A program made the position numbers and the translations under genes. DNA of 27,197 bases from a virus. The stretch lies in IMG/VR virus record IMGVR_UViG_3300050821_004745, positions 1-27,197 of that record. One strand, given 5' to 3'. Below are positions 4,821 through 13,102 of the stretch, one piece after another (position 1 is the stretch's first letter; every line of letters begins with the position of its first letter). The notes under the pieces are model-generated. The model was not told the origin of the DNA, did no database searches, and saw only the letters and a list, made by a program, of their open reading frames with translations.

Positions 4821-6956
4821 ATGGGAACATCCACGCTCATTCCCGACGGGGTTTGGAGTGATCCAGTCGTTCCACAGGACGTGCAAACGCCCACCGGAAC
4901 GGTTGTAGCCGATGCCAAGTACACGGACCCCGCCGTACTCTCCATCGTGGTTCAGGACTACCAGAAAGCGAGCGCTTGGCTCACCGACAGGTTATGGGTT
5001 CTACACTGGCGCGAGTCGGATACGCTCTACCAGTCACCTCGAACACAAGCGCAGTTCGAGGGTTCGACAGTCTCTCGATCCAACGTCTCACGTTTCAACG
5101 TTGCCACCCAAGTAAACTCTCTCGCCCCGGCCATAACCGGGGCAATTTTTTCGGATGACATACCCTTCGAAATCCGGCCTCGGCCCAACGTCCACCAAGA
5201 CTCGGCGCGCGCGTGGAAGGAGCTGGTGGCGATCCTGCTGGAGCTGTGCGACTTCAAAAGCGAGCTGACCTACGGCATCGAGGCAATGTGCAATCAGGGA
5301 ACCGTGATCTTCAAGATGGGTTGGGAAGAGTACACGGAAGAGGTGACCACGTACACCCGCAAGGCCTCGCCGCAGCGCTTGGATATGCCGCTCGGCGGCG
5401 ATCCGGTGATGGTCTTCACCAAGGAGTCGGACGAGTTCGAGGCGACGACAAAACAGATTGTAAGAAAACGTCCGACCTTCGAAAAGTGCGAACTGGGAAC
5501 CGTCTACCCGAACCCCCAGTGGAACCGGCCAAACCAGATGTGGAAGTGCGGCTGGGTGGTGCAGGAGAGATACCTGAACTACGAAGACCTGACGAAGCTG
5601 CGCGACAACGAAGATTACGATATTCCCGACGACGACACCCTGCGCAACATCTTCGTCGATGGCATCGAGCAGACCGAGAGCATAAGCCAGCTCACTCGCG
5701 TTATGAGCGGCACCAACGCCGCCATCTTCCATGCCGCTCCACCGGATCAGGAGTTCTCCGAAGACCCGCTGCAAAAGCCTATGCAGGTGTTGGAATGGGC
5801 CAGCGATAAGAAGGTGTACACGGTACTCCAGCAGAAGGTCGTCATCCGCAACGGGACGCACAAGATGGGATGCGTTCCCTACGTCTCGGCGAACTTCTGG
5901 AATATCGAGAATGCAGCGTGGGGCATGGGGTGTGGCCGTATCGCAGGAAGCGACCAACGCATCGACCAAGGGATCACGAACGCAGCTCTGGACATTATCG
6001 CGTATGCAGTACAACCGGAGACCATCATCGCGCGGGGCGCGAACGTTCCAACACAGGATCAGAGACGACGCTTAGGCGGAATCAGGCTGGTGGATGGGGC
6101 GGATGCGACCAAGGCGGTCATGCTGGTACCTCAGCCCCAAGTTCCGCCCGATGCGTGGCGCGCTCTACAGCAGTCGCAGATGACCGCGAACAACACGACG
6201 GGTGCCGACCAAGCTGCCGTGCAGGGTTCTCTCCCCCAAGCAGGCAGCAGCGTGGGGCGTTCTGGAACAGGGGCCGGAATGCTACAAGCCGCAATGCAAG
6301 GACGGCTACAGGCACCCGTCGAGCGTGTCATCGACGGCGTGTTCATCCCCTTCCTGAATTTCATCTGGTACAACGTGAAGCAACGCATGACCGTCGCCGA
6401 GATTCGCGCTCTCCTCGCCAACCACCTCACGCAAGCCCTCATGGTGGACTTCTTCGACTTTATGAACGCCGAGCTGAAGTTCGACACGCTGGCCGGGACG
6501 CGGCTGGCAGCTCGCGGTCGCATGGCGCAGGCGCTTCCCTTCCTGCTCGAAGTCTTCGGCAACCAGCAGCTTCTCTCGCAGCTCAGTCAGACGGGATGGA
6601 AGGTCAACGTGCTGGAGATCACCAACATGGTCATGGACGTCAGCGGTTGGAAGAACCGGCGCGACCTCGTGGTGGCGATGACCGATCAGGAGAAGCAGAC
6701 CATGATGCAGCAGAGCGCAGCCGCGCAACAGGCCAATTCGCAGCAGGCGCAGCTCGCGCAGAAACAGCAGAACGCCGTGCAGCTCGAAGACCTCAAGATT
6801 CAGGGCCGGATCGCAACCAACACGGTGAAGGCGCAGGCGCAACACCTCATCGAATCGCCGCTCGATCGCGCTACCGCGTTCGCCGAGCGAGCCGCCGACG
6901 AACACGCAGAACAGGCCAGCCAGTTTTACGGGCCGACAGGGAGCTACGGAACCTAA
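4821..6956 (+). CDS. Portal protein
   Basis: The 711-residue protein is the dodecameric ring at the head vertex through which DNA enters and leaves. Size, place directly before the scaffold/capsid genes, and composition fit podovirus head-tail connectors. Visible features are an N-terminal helical start (residues ~35-65), LAPAITGAIFSDDIPFEIRP near 105-123, the NPQWNRP segment, a long 'GMGCGRIAGSDQRIDQGITN' helix region and a C-terminal Gln/Ala-rich coiled-coil tail (MMQQSAAAQQANSQQAQLAQ) like a portal barrel. ATG 4821 lies eight bases after GAGGG; a GTG at 4818 is a possible alternative start. The leader folds over the ribosome site. The stop overlaps the next ATG (TAATG). Confidence 0.85.
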   Translation: MGTSTLIPDGVWSDPVVPQDVQTPTGTVVADAKYTDPAVLSIVVQDYQKASAWLTDRLWVLHWRESDTLYQSPRTQAQFEGSTVSRSNVSRFNVATQVNSLAPAITGAIFSDDIPFEIRPRPNVHQDSARAWKELVAILLELCDFKSELTYGIEAMCNQGTVIFKMGWEEYTEEVTTYTRKASPQRLDMPLGGDPVMVFTKESDEFEATTKQIVRKRPTFEKCELGTVYPNPQWNRPNQMWKCGWVVQERYLNYEDLTKLRDNEDYDIPDDDTLRNIFVDGIEQTESISQLTRVMSGTNAAIFHAAPPDQEFSEDPLQKPMQVLEWASDKKVYTVLQQKVVIRNGTHKMGCVPYVSANFWNIENAAWGMGCGRIAGSDQRIDQGITNAALDIIAYAVQPETIIARGANVPTQDQRRRLGGIRLVDGADATKAVMLVPQPQVPPDAWRALQQSQMTANNTTGADQAAVQGSLPQAGSSVGRSGTGAGMLQAAMQGRLQAPVERVIDGVFIPFLNFIWYNVKQRMTVAEIRALLANHLTQALMVDFFDFMNAELKFDTLAGTRLAARGRMAQALPFLLEVFGNQQLLSQLSQTGWKVNVLEITNMVMDVSGWKNRRDLVVAMTDQEKQTMMQQSAAAQQANSQQAQLAQKQQNAVQLEDLKIQGRIATNTVKAQAQHLIESPLDRATAFAERAADEHAEQASQFYGPTGSYGT

Positions 6957-7207
6957 TGAACCGACGCGCATTTCTCTCGATGATCGGCCTCGCCGCACCG
7001 ACCTATTTCTTCGCCCCGCGAGGAGGCCTGTGGCTTCCAGAGGAGCCGCGTATCACATCGTATGCCGATTACACCAGTGTCTCAGACTTCATGTTGAACC
7101 AAGTCATTTCCTACAACGTGCGATTCGTGGCAAACCTTCAGGCGCAAACACCTTTTTTGAAGATGAACATATCCCGGCCACTTCCACAGGTGAACGCATG
7201 GCAATGA
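6956..7207 (+). CDS. Small protein with Tat-like N-terminus
   Basis: This 83-residue product starts at ATG 6956, overlapping the portal stop. The N-terminus MNRRAFLSMIGLAAPTYFF has the twin-arginine pattern RRxFL followed by a hydrophobic stretch, like a Tat signal. The remainder (TSYADYTSVSDFMLNQVISY, then VRFVANLQAQTPFLKM) is short and not recognised. If the signal works, the product would be exported or membrane-bound, which is odd for a gene lodged between portal and scaffold. Otherwise the motif is a coincidence in a small virion protein. No cysteine for lipidation is seen. The last 10 nt overlap the next gene. Confidence 0.62.
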   Translation: MNRRAFLSMIGLAAPTYFFAPRGGLWLPEEPRITSYADYTSVSDFMLNQVISYNVRFVANLQAQTPFLKMNISRPLPQVNAWQ

Positions 7208-7599
7208 CCGAACATTTCGTGCAGATACTTCCGCGCCACATGCGCATCCTCACGCGCCTGCTCGAACAGGCCAAAGCCGACATGTTCGGCAGCATCGGGT
7301 GGAAGGCGCTGATCGAGGGCGAAGACGACTGGACGATGGACGAGCTGTTCGTGCCGCTGCTCCAGCGCGGCCTCATCGAAGACCTCACCGCTGTACCCGA
7401 TCTCGGCCCCAAGGCCGGGAAGTATTTCGTGCGCATCACGCCGATAGGAGCTTTCTGCCACAGCCTTGGCTTCATGCTGAAGGACCGGCACAGGGCAACC
7501 GAGAAGGAAATACAGAAGTACGCGGACGAGCTACAGGGTATAACTTTCACCAGCGAAGAGCCGGCATCCACCAATGAAAATATGGGAGACAGGGCATGA
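7198..7599 (+). CDS. Winged-helix-like hypothetical protein
   Basis: This is a 133-residue product from ATG 7198 (CAGGTGA upstream). The middle shows helix-turn-helix and wing-like signs: an 'ELFVPLLQRGLIEDLTA' segment, then 'GKYFVRITPIGAFCHSLGFM'. The pairing of a GLI turn with a following 'xITPxG' strand is typical of MarR/winged-helix folds. In phages, similar small proteins near the portal and scaffold genes are of unknown role, so this could be a structural or regulatory protein. There is no signal or membrane segment. The stop overlaps the next ATG as ATGA. Confidence 0.7.
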   Translation: MAMTEHFVQILPRHMRILTRLLEQAKADMFGSIGWKALIEGEDDWTMDELFVPLLQRGLIEDLTAVPDLGPKAGKYFVRITPIGAFCHSLGFMLKDRHRATEKEIQKYADELQGITFTSEEPASTNENMGDRA

Positions 7600-7988
7600 C
7601 GATCGCCATACGCACGGAGCGCAGATTCGGAGTCACAGCGAGGCTCGCGCCGACGCAGCTCCGCAACCTCTTCGCTCTGCTGCACAGCGAAACTTGGCCC
7701 GATTTGTTGGACGTACTGGAGCAGTGCTGCATCGAGGTGGAAACCCTGCTCATCAATACCCCCGTCGAGAACAGAGCAGCGGTTCTCGAAAACCACAAAT
7801 TGAGTAAAGCTGCGTGGATGATGTTCGAGCACATGCAGCTAAAAATGTACGAAATTGAAAACTCCTATATGGCGAGTGTTGACAAACCCGTATCCGTACC
7901 GCAGCCGACGAGAGAGGAAATGGAACGCGAAAACCTCCTGAACCCCACCCTGTACATGTCTGCGGCTGACGATACCTACGGTATTTGA
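7596..7988 (+). CDS. Hypothetical helical phage protein before scaffold
   Basis: This is a 130-residue, mostly helical protein. The core runs from TQLRNLFALLHSETWPDLLD through CCIEVETLLINTPVENR to HKLSKAAWMMFEHMQLKMYE, and resembles small conserved proteins found next to podovirus portal and scaffold genes. The C-terminal 40 residues are loose and end in YMSAADDTYGI. Cys-Cys at the centre has no partner cysteines, so metal binding is unlikely. It is coupled to the gene before it (ATGA) and is 12 bp from the scaffold candidate. It may be a minor head or assembly protein; function unknown. Confidence 0.72.
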   Translation: MTIAIRTERRFGVTARLAPTQLRNLFALLHSETWPDLLDVLEQCCIEVETLLINTPVENRAAVLENHKLSKAAWMMFEHMQLKMYEIENSYMASVDKPVSVPQPTREEMERENLLNPTLYMSAADDTYGI

Positions 7989-8000
7989 GGAGAGTGATTT

Positions 8001-8798
8001 ATGAAAAAGATTTGGCTCAACGACAAGCAACCGGACGAGAACGGAAACTACACACTCGTCATCGAAAATGGGAACGGACACCGCATATCCACGTTCAAGG
8101 GAACTATCGAAGAGATCACCGATCAGCTCGCCGAGGCGCAGGTCAATGCCAACCGGCAGCTCAGTCGAGTTGCAAAGCCTGACAACGGGCGTGTGCCGTT
8201 TCAGGTCGCACCGCGAGAACTCACCCCCGCCGACCGGCTCCGTCTGTCGAGCGAGATCACCGATCCGAACAAGGTAGCAGAGGCAGTGACCGAGATCGTG
8301 ACCGCTGCGCAGGGCGCGCCACCCGCTACGGTGACCAAGAAATTTCAGGAGTTCGATCAGAACGCCGCCGACGAATACTACCGGCAGGAGGCAGTCGCCT
8401 TCACCACGGACTACCCCGAATACTACCCTGTGCCGGAAAATCAGCAGGCGCTCTTCGACGCCCTGCGCGCGCACAACTACGACCTCACCCGCAACAATCT
8501 GGCCATCGTATTCGCCGAGCTATTCCACGCCGGGAAGCTCGTCGCATGGCCATCGGATGACATAACACCACCGGAGGAGCCGCCAGCTCCCCCAGTGGCG
8601 GTTGCACCACCGCCAACACCTCGTCCACGCAGCTTCTCTACCGGGTTGCGCAATACCGATGCCAACGCGAGCAAGCCAACTCCCGCGCCTCGGAAACCAG
8701 CTATCACCAGAGCAGAGCTGGAGCGAATGTCAAGGGCCGAGTACAACGAACGACTCCGCGATCCGATCTTTCGACGGGCCGTGGATGCACTTGCTTAG
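8001..8798 (+). CDS. Putative capsid scaffolding protein
   Basis: The 265-residue protein lies between portal and major capsid genes, the usual place for a scaffold, which guides coat assembly and leaves before DNA fills the head. Residues 1-50 are a small beta-rich start (KKIWLNDKQPDENGNYTLVI). The centre is helical and acidic, and residues ~185-235 are proline-rich and disordered (PPEEPPAPPVAVAPPPTP). The C-terminus is a basic helical hook (ITRAELERMSRAEYNERLRD, then PIFRRAVDA), as expected for a coat-binding end. GAGGAGAG precedes the ATG. The assignment rests on context and composition, not on a clear family match. Confidence 0.62.
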   Translation: MKKIWLNDKQPDENGNYTLVIENGNGHRISTFKGTIEEITDQLAEAQVNANRQLSRVAKPDNGRVPFQVAPRELTPADRLRLSSEITDPNKVAEAVTEIVTAAQGAPPATVTKKFQEFDQNAADEYYRQEAVAFTTDYPEYYPVPENQQALFDALRAHNYDLTRNNLAIVFAELFHAGKLVAWPSDDITPPEEPPAPPVAVAPPPTPRPRSFSTGLRNTDANASKPTPAPRKPAITRAELERMSRAEYNERLRDPIFRRAVDALA

Positions 8799-8882
8799 GT
8801 AACACCCAACGCTCTTCGCCATAGAGCCACCTGAAGCGGCTAAGACCCGCAAACAAACTCACCTACTCAGGGGGATACTCCC

Positions 8883-10046
8883 ATGCGTCGAGCATCGGTG
8901 GCCGCACGTAGCGGCAGAGCGTTTTTCCAAAAGTATGTCGTCCCGGCTATAGAGTTCATCTGCGCCTTCGGTGGGCAGGTGTTCCTCTATACCGGGAACG
9001 TTGGCAGAGTCCATGCCAACGGCGTGTTAGGTGTTGGCGTCTCTCCAGCCTCCAACCTAACGACCAATTTACCGCAGTCTACGATCACCTCGTATGACAA
9101 AGTTTTCATAGAAAATCTTAAGGGCAACACCCCATGGGTGAGGCTCACTTCACGCCGGATGCTGGATGAAAGTGCAGGTAACAAACTTGCCCTTTTCATG
9201 TATGTCAATCTGGCCGCTCCACCGCTCACCACCGCGCCTGAAGGGACCATACAAACCGGGTTGACGATTTCGGTCGTTCAGAACTCGGCGACGATGGGTC
9301 AGTACGCCGACTACATGAACATCTCGGACTACGCGCTCGGGACCGCAATCGATCCCACGCTCGAAGCCCTCGGGGTTCAAATGTCGTACCGGCTGGCGCA
9401 GATCATCAACATGCTCATCCAGAATACAGCCGATTCAGCTTCGGCGATCGATCCTCTGGTGGATGTGTTGTCGAAGGATGCAACCACGCCGCTCGAAGTG
9501 GTAGACGTGACCGCAGCAGCGCAGTCGCTCGCTGGCGTCAACGCCCTGCCCATTCAGGATGGACGGTATTTCGGTGTCATGCACCCGTTCACGGCTGGCG
9601 ATATCCTCACCGACAAGTCGAACAACTCCATGGTGGATGTGCTCAAGCGCAGCGCACAGGGCCAAGAGCAGTTGCGCGAGCTTCCGGCACCAGATGGCGA
9701 CGCGTTAACTGTCCTCGATTGGGGGGGCGTCACTTTCTTCCAATCCACGTTCGTTCACAAGACTCCTAACTATGACGCTGGCACCGGCACCGCGCTCCGT
9801 ACGTACGTTGTGGGACGCGACGGCATCATCGGCGTCAGCTTCGGGGCGAAGGATCACACCGAAATTGGTAACGGTGACTGGCGCAATTTGCAGGTCTGGA
9901 TTCGCCGCTTAACCGAGCCGACTGGCTACGATCCCAGCAGAATGATCGGTGGGTTTGCTTCTTACAATTCGATGTACGTTTGCACTCTCCCACCCGATCC
10001 AGTTGCGCGCATCCGCTACATCGATGCAGTGAGCGCAATCGCCTAA
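8883..10046 (+). CDS. Major capsid protein (N4 gp56/P22-coat-like HK97 fold)
   Basis: This 387-residue protein is the expected size and place for the coat. The segment with GQYADYMNISDYALGTAIDP (about residues 138-158) followed by 'LGVQMSYRLAQIIN' resembles the conserved block of N4-gp56-family coats, where a strand and spine helix of the HK97 fold meet. Later features include YFGVMHPFTAGDI and the C-terminal 'GGFASYNSMYVCTLPP'. AGGGGG lies eight bases before the ATG. The N-terminal ~35 residues are basic and hydrophobic (RRASVAARSGRAFF) and might be trimmed or bind DNA. A strong stem-loop follows the stop. The exact coat family is less certain than the function. Confidence 0.8.
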   Translation: MRRASVAARSGRAFFQKYVVPAIEFICAFGGQVFLYTGNVGRVHANGVLGVGVSPASNLTTNLPQSTITSYDKVFIENLKGNTPWVRLTSRRMLDESAGNKLALFMYVNLAAPPLTTAPEGTIQTGLTISVVQNSATMGQYADYMNISDYALGTAIDPTLEALGVQMSYRLAQIINMLIQNTADSASAIDPLVDVLSKDATTPLEVVDVTAAAQSLAGVNALPIQDGRYFGVMHPFTAGDILTDKSNNSMVDVLKRSAQGQEQLRELPAPDGDALTVLDWGGVTFFQSTFVHKTPNYDAGTGTALRTYVVGRDGIIGVSFGAKDHTEIGNGDWRNLQVWIRRLTEPTGYDPSRMIGGFASYNSMYVCTLPPDPVARIRYIDAVSAIA

Positions 10047-10072
10047 AGCTGGAGGCTCTGTCTAGCAGGGCA

Positions 10073-10099
10073 TGGGAGAGGGTCCACCCCCCTCTCCCA
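10073..10099 (+). other. Strong stem-loop after the capsid gene
   Basis: TGGGAGAGGG (10073-10082) and CCCTCTCCCA (10090-10099) pair perfectly over 10 bp around a seven-base loop. No T-run follows (ACTCCATCC), so it is not a standard intrinsic terminator. It may protect the 3' end of capsid mRNA or set the drop in expression between the coat and the minor genes. Confidence 0.6.
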
Positions 10100-10129
10100 C
10101 TCCATCCACTAACCCGAAAGGAGTTCGCG

Positions 10130-10615
10130 ATGCCGAACGACGAGAGAAAGACAGTGATGGCGGAACTGGAGGAACTGAATCTGATCGAGGCGCGATTCCG
10201 CGTCGGTCACCTTCAGAGCGCACAGGCGATCCGCAAGGTGAGGCAGGCTTCGGTTGAGCGCTCGCTGCGCGCAGAGATGCAGCGCGAGACCTATACGCAG
10301 GCTAATTGCCGACACAAGAAAGGCGGTAAGGGAGTCGAGATGATGTTCCAAGGAAACGACTCCAATTACGCGGTCATCAAGCATATCTACCCGCATGGCG
10401 TTCTCTGCGTCTACTGCCAGCGCTGCGGCAAAGAGTGGAAGCCACCAGATGCGAGGCTGAACCGCAGAGGTGCCAGCGTCGAGGATCGCAGGGAGTATGC
10501 GCGTCTCTACAAGGAATATCAGGAGGCCGTGAACTTCCCCACCGATAACGAAACCTCGGGATCGCAACTGTTCATGGTGACACGCGGCGAACCGGGAACC
10601 TCGGAAGCTGCCTGA
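10130..10615 (+). CDS. Hypothetical protein with zinc-binding cysteines
   Basis: This is a 161-residue product from ATG 10130, after AAAGGAG. The N-terminal 55 residues form a charged helix or coiled coil (ELEELNLIEARFRVGHLQSA). C60-x-H62 is followed by C93-x2-C96-x2-C99 in VLCVYCQRCGKEWKPP, which together could hold one Zn2+. The C-terminal part is helical (EDRREYARLYKEYQEAV). It is placed just after the capsid stem-loop, among head-tail genes, but no structural family is recognised. A zinc ribbon here could mean a nucleic-acid-binding minor virion protein or an accessory gene inserted in the virion block. Confidence 0.7.
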   Translation: MPNDERKTVMAELEELNLIEARFRVGHLQSAQAIRKVRQASVERSLRAEMQRETYTQANCRHKKGGKGVEMMFQGNDSNYAVIKHIYPHGVLCVYCQRCGKEWKPPDARLNRRGASVEDRREYARLYKEYQEAVNFPTDNETSGSQLFMVTRGEPGTSEAA

Positions 10616-10668
10616 TGCCCCGTCTCTGACGGCAACCACAACGCTCGATAAAAGAAAGCGAGTCTCCC

Positions 10669-11193
10669 ATGGCAGAACCTTATGCGAACCAGCAAGCGGC
10701 GAAGAATCAGGGCAACGAAGGCAAAGCAGGCGGCGGCTTCGGACCTCCCTACAAAGCAGGCTCGAAGTATCCCAAGGGCGATCCAGCCAAAGGCAAAGAC
10801 CCCGACAAAGACGTCCCGATGTTTATCAAGGGTCCGCAGATCGCCATGCGCGACCGGCGCGCCTACCTCGTGGATCAGGCCGTCAAAAACGAAGCAGCCA
10901 ACGATGAGGTCAATGCGAAACAGGTTGAAAACAACCAACGGATCGCAGAGGTCATGCTGGACGTTCTCGATCCCGACACGCTGCGCGATGAAACCACCCA
11001 AGCAGCGCTAGAAGAGATCGACCGGCACACCCCCGAGTATGTAGCCGCAGCGCGAGCAGAGCGCCAGAAGATTCTTCGGCTGGCACCACTCTACCGGCGC
11101 GGCCACACGCCCGAGGACAACTTCATCGCAGGCACACCACCGGTAACAGAACCACCAGCGACACGCAGCAAAACCGGTGACAAAGACAAATAA
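10669..11193 (+). CDS. Hypothetical protein, disordered Lys/Gly-rich start
   Basis: This is a 174-residue protein. Residues 1-50 are Gly/Lys/Pro-rich and disordered (FGPPYKAGSKYPKGDPAKGK). Residues ~55-145 are strongly helical and charged (RDRRAYLVDQAVKNEAANDE, then LEEIDRHTPEYVAAARAERQ). The tail is again loose (PPVTEPPATRSKTGDKDK). There are no cysteines or membrane segment. It lies between the coat and the connector genes, so it may be a decoration, head-completion or connector protein. A weak GCGAG-type ribosome site sits ahead of the ATG. Function not recognised. Confidence 0.68.
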   Translation: MAEPYANQQAAKNQGNEGKAGGGFGPPYKAGSKYPKGDPAKGKDPDKDVPMFIKGPQIAMRDRRAYLVDQAVKNEAANDEVNAKQVENNQRIAEVMLDVLDPDTLRDETTQAALEEIDRHTPEYVAAARAERQKILRLAPLYRRGHTPEDNFIAGTPPVTEPPATRSKTGDKDK

Positions 11194-11205
11194 CCGAGGT
11201 GCGAC

Positions 11206-12243
11206 GTGGGCAATTCAACGATCAAATTGCAACAGATCGTGGACAGCGCCAGTACGATCGGCGACCTCAATCCAGTCCTCGTCAATACGGGCGGGTTCTC
11301 GTCGGAACCCGCCCTCACCATCGCCAACGACGTCGCGACGGATATGTTCTCGCCGCGCTTCCCTTGGAAGTGGAACCGGTACAAGCTCCCCGCGTTCCCC
11401 ACCATCACCCGGCAGCAGGACTATGCCAGCCTCAACATCCACGGCATCGGCTGGCTGGAGAACGCATTCCGCATCGACGCCAACTCAACGCAGGTGCCGC
11501 CGCTGACGTGGCCGATCCGCGTGGTGCGCGATATCCCGGTGATGGCCGTAGGCGCAGGCTGGCCGCGCGTCCTGTGCTGGATACAGAACGATCAGCTCGA
11601 ACAGTGGCCGTGGCCGGGACCGAACAAGACCTACACCAACCCAGTCGGTACAGTGCAGACGCCAGCCAACCCGCCCACCAACATCCTCGACGCCAACGGC
11701 AACATCCTCGTGCTCACGCAATGGGGAACGACCGGCTCGGTGCCGCCGCTCGCGCCCGATCCTCCCGAAGACGACACACCACCTCCCGGCTCGCCCACGC
11801 TGCCGTGGCCGGTGGGACAGGTGATTCAGGACGGAACCTGTCAGTGGACCGTGGCGCATCCGCAGGGCCAAGGCATACGGCTCGCTCCACCACCGCCCGA
11901 TACCAGCGGCAACACATGGATCATCCGCGCCTTCGCGCAGGGCAATCAGCCCTACTTCACCAACCTGCAACAGACGCTCGATCCCATCCCCGATGATGAC
12001 TCCAAGTATTTCCGGCAGGGCTTCGTCAGCTATGCCCACCGCTACTCCTCGAATCAGGCAGTCAAGAACCGCTACATGCCGATGAAACAGGAGTGGCTGG
12101 CCGACCTTGCGAGCAATCTGGCGCAGGGAGCCAACGAAGAGGAGTGGTACGGCTTCTACCCCGCTCACGGCCTGCTCTCACCCGAATACTTCAGCGATCC
12201 CGGCCCCGGCAATCCGTACTGGAGACAGTGGGGAGGCATCTAG
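11206..12243 (+). CDS. Head-tail connector-like protein 1, with inserted beta module
   Basis: This 345-residue product starts at GTG 11206 (GAGGTG upstream). EPALT (34-38), FPWKWNR (52-58), QDY (71-73) and WLENAFRID (83-91) recur with nearly the same spacing in the next gene. Near the C-terminus, LDPIPDDDSKYFRQGF matches the other protein's WSPIPDYLSYIYDWGF. Residues ~158-222 (from ILDANGNILVLTQW to the 'DGTCQWTVA' segment) are an extra module with a proline-rich loop, absent from the next gene but like modules in 13095-15596. Place after the capsid suggests a gp4/gp11-type connector or tail-tube A role, building the portal-to-tail adaptor ring. The stop overlaps the next start as TAGTG. Confidence 0.68.
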   Translation: MGNSTIKLQQIVDSASTIGDLNPVLVNTGGFSSEPALTIANDVATDMFSPRFPWKWNRYKLPAFPTITRQQDYASLNIHGIGWLENAFRIDANSTQVPPLTWPIRVVRDIPVMAVGAGWPRVLCWIQNDQLEQWPWPGPNKTYTNPVGTVQTPANPPTNILDANGNILVLTQWGTTGSVPPLAPDPPEDDTPPPGSPTLPWPVGQVIQDGTCQWTVAHPQGQGIRLAPPPPDTSGNTWIIRAFAQGNQPYFTNLQQTLDPIPDDDSKYFRQGFVSYAHRYSSNQAVKNRYMPMKQEWLADLASNLAQGANEEEWYGFYPAHGLLSPEYFSDPGPGNPYWRQWGGI

Positions 12244-12947
12244 TGTCCGTCACGCGCAACATCATGTCGAGCGCCCTGTTCTCGCTTCCCTTCCTCGGCT
12301 ACCAGCCGGTGAATATATCGAACGGCGAACCTGCGCTCACCGCAGCCAACCTGACCAAGCAAACCGTCCTCGGTCCACCCTTTTCGTGGCCGTGGAACCG
12401 CAACACGTTTCAGGTCGATGTGGTTCCCGACAGCCAAGACTATCTGCTCATGCTGCCCGACTATGGATTTCTCGAAAAGGCGTGGCTGGTGGATCAGGAT
12501 GGCAACGTCATCGAGATCAAGGTCAGACTGTCGCTTGCCGCAGAGAGCCACATCCAGCGTCCGCAATCGGTCTCGGTGCAGGAACAGGAGACCGATGGCA
12601 CCATACTTTTCCGGCTGAATGCGATGCCCGATCAGGCGTACACCATGGAGGGCTTCTATCAGCAAGCGCCGGTGCTGATGAGTTCGCTGGCCGCAACATG
12701 GTCACCAATCCCCGACTACCTCAGCTACATCTACGACTGGGGCTTCCTCTCGACCGTCACCATGCTCACCAAGGACGCGCGGTTCCCGATCTTCGCGCAG
12801 CGCTTCATGGCGCACATCCTCGGCGCTCAGGGTGGCTTGACGTCGCTCCAGCGCAACATCTTCCTCGGCAACTGGCTGGAGGTGATGAGCGCAGCTCAAG
12901 AAACCCAGCTCACAACACAACAGGGAATCAGCGCGAGGCAGGTATGA
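12243..12947 (+). CDS. Head-tail connector-like protein 2 (paralogue of the previous gene)
   Basis: This 234-residue product starts at GTG 12243 with GGGGAGG just upstream; ATG 12264 is a possible alternative. EPALT (29-33), FSWPWNR (47-53) and a segment from SQDYLLMLPDYG to AWLVD mirror the preceding protein, as does WSPIPDYLSYIYDWGF in the second half. It lacks the inserted proline-rich beta module. Two adjacent diverged copies suggest a duplication giving two different rings of the neck, or a hetero-oligomer. The exact role (connector or tail tube A) is inferred from position. ATGA overlap with the next gene shows coupled translation. Confidence 0.68.
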   Translation: MSVTRNIMSSALFSLPFLGYQPVNISNGEPALTAANLTKQTVLGPPFSWPWNRNTFQVDVVPDSQDYLLMLPDYGFLEKAWLVDQDGNVIEIKVRLSLAAESHIQRPQSVSVQEQETDGTILFRLNAMPDQAYTMEGFYQQAPVLMSSLAATWSPIPDYLSYIYDWGFLSTVTMLTKDARFPIFAQRFMAHILGAQGGLTSLQRNIFLGNWLEVMSAAQETQLTTQQGISARQV

Positions 12948-13102
12948 AGCTAAAGAGACCTTTGGAGCGACCGGACGGAACAGTGACCCACGTGACGCTG
13001 CCACCCTGTCGATGTGACGAGGAGCGGCGTGGTCCTGAAGGGGGAGTGTGCGGTCGTTGTGGTGGGGCAATCCCGACAGAGAGCGAGGGCAGCCATGCCT
13101 AA
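12944..13102 (+). CDS. Tiny zinc-ribbon-like protein
   Basis: This is a 52-residue product between two large structural genes, overlapping both (ATGA with the connector, 8 nt with the tail protein). Cysteines C22, C24, C36 and C39, in PPCRCDEERR followed by GVCGRCGG, could form one zinc site. The rest is charged and short. Presence in a coupled position suggests it is real, but the function is unknown; small zinc ribbons inserted among phage structural genes are usually unstudied. GGCAGG precedes the ATG. Confidence 0.6.
   Translation: MKLKRPLERPDGTVTHVTLPPCRCDEERRGPEGGVCGRCGGAIPTESEGSHA

Noticed and set aside
4736-4862. 41-codon frame in the portal leader (MAKRPWCARQADYP start)
   Set aside because: Overlaps the portal start by over 40 bp, has only a weak ribosome site, and lies across the leader hairpins; kept only as a remote possibility of a leader peptide.
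5088-6014. Minus-strand frame of about 308 codons opposite the portal
   Set aside because: Antisense shadow of a strong coding frame; composition is His/Val/Leu-biased as in reversed GC-rich DNA, with no motif.
5870-6955. Plus-strand frame overlapping the portal and running into the Tat-like gene
   Set aside because: Arg/Ala/Gly-rich out-of-frame translation of the portal; only the part from ATG 6956 looks like a protein.
11199-11996. Second plus-strand frame over the first connector gene
   Set aside because: Arg/Pro/Ala-rich out-of-frame shadow; the other frame has motifs shared with the next gene.
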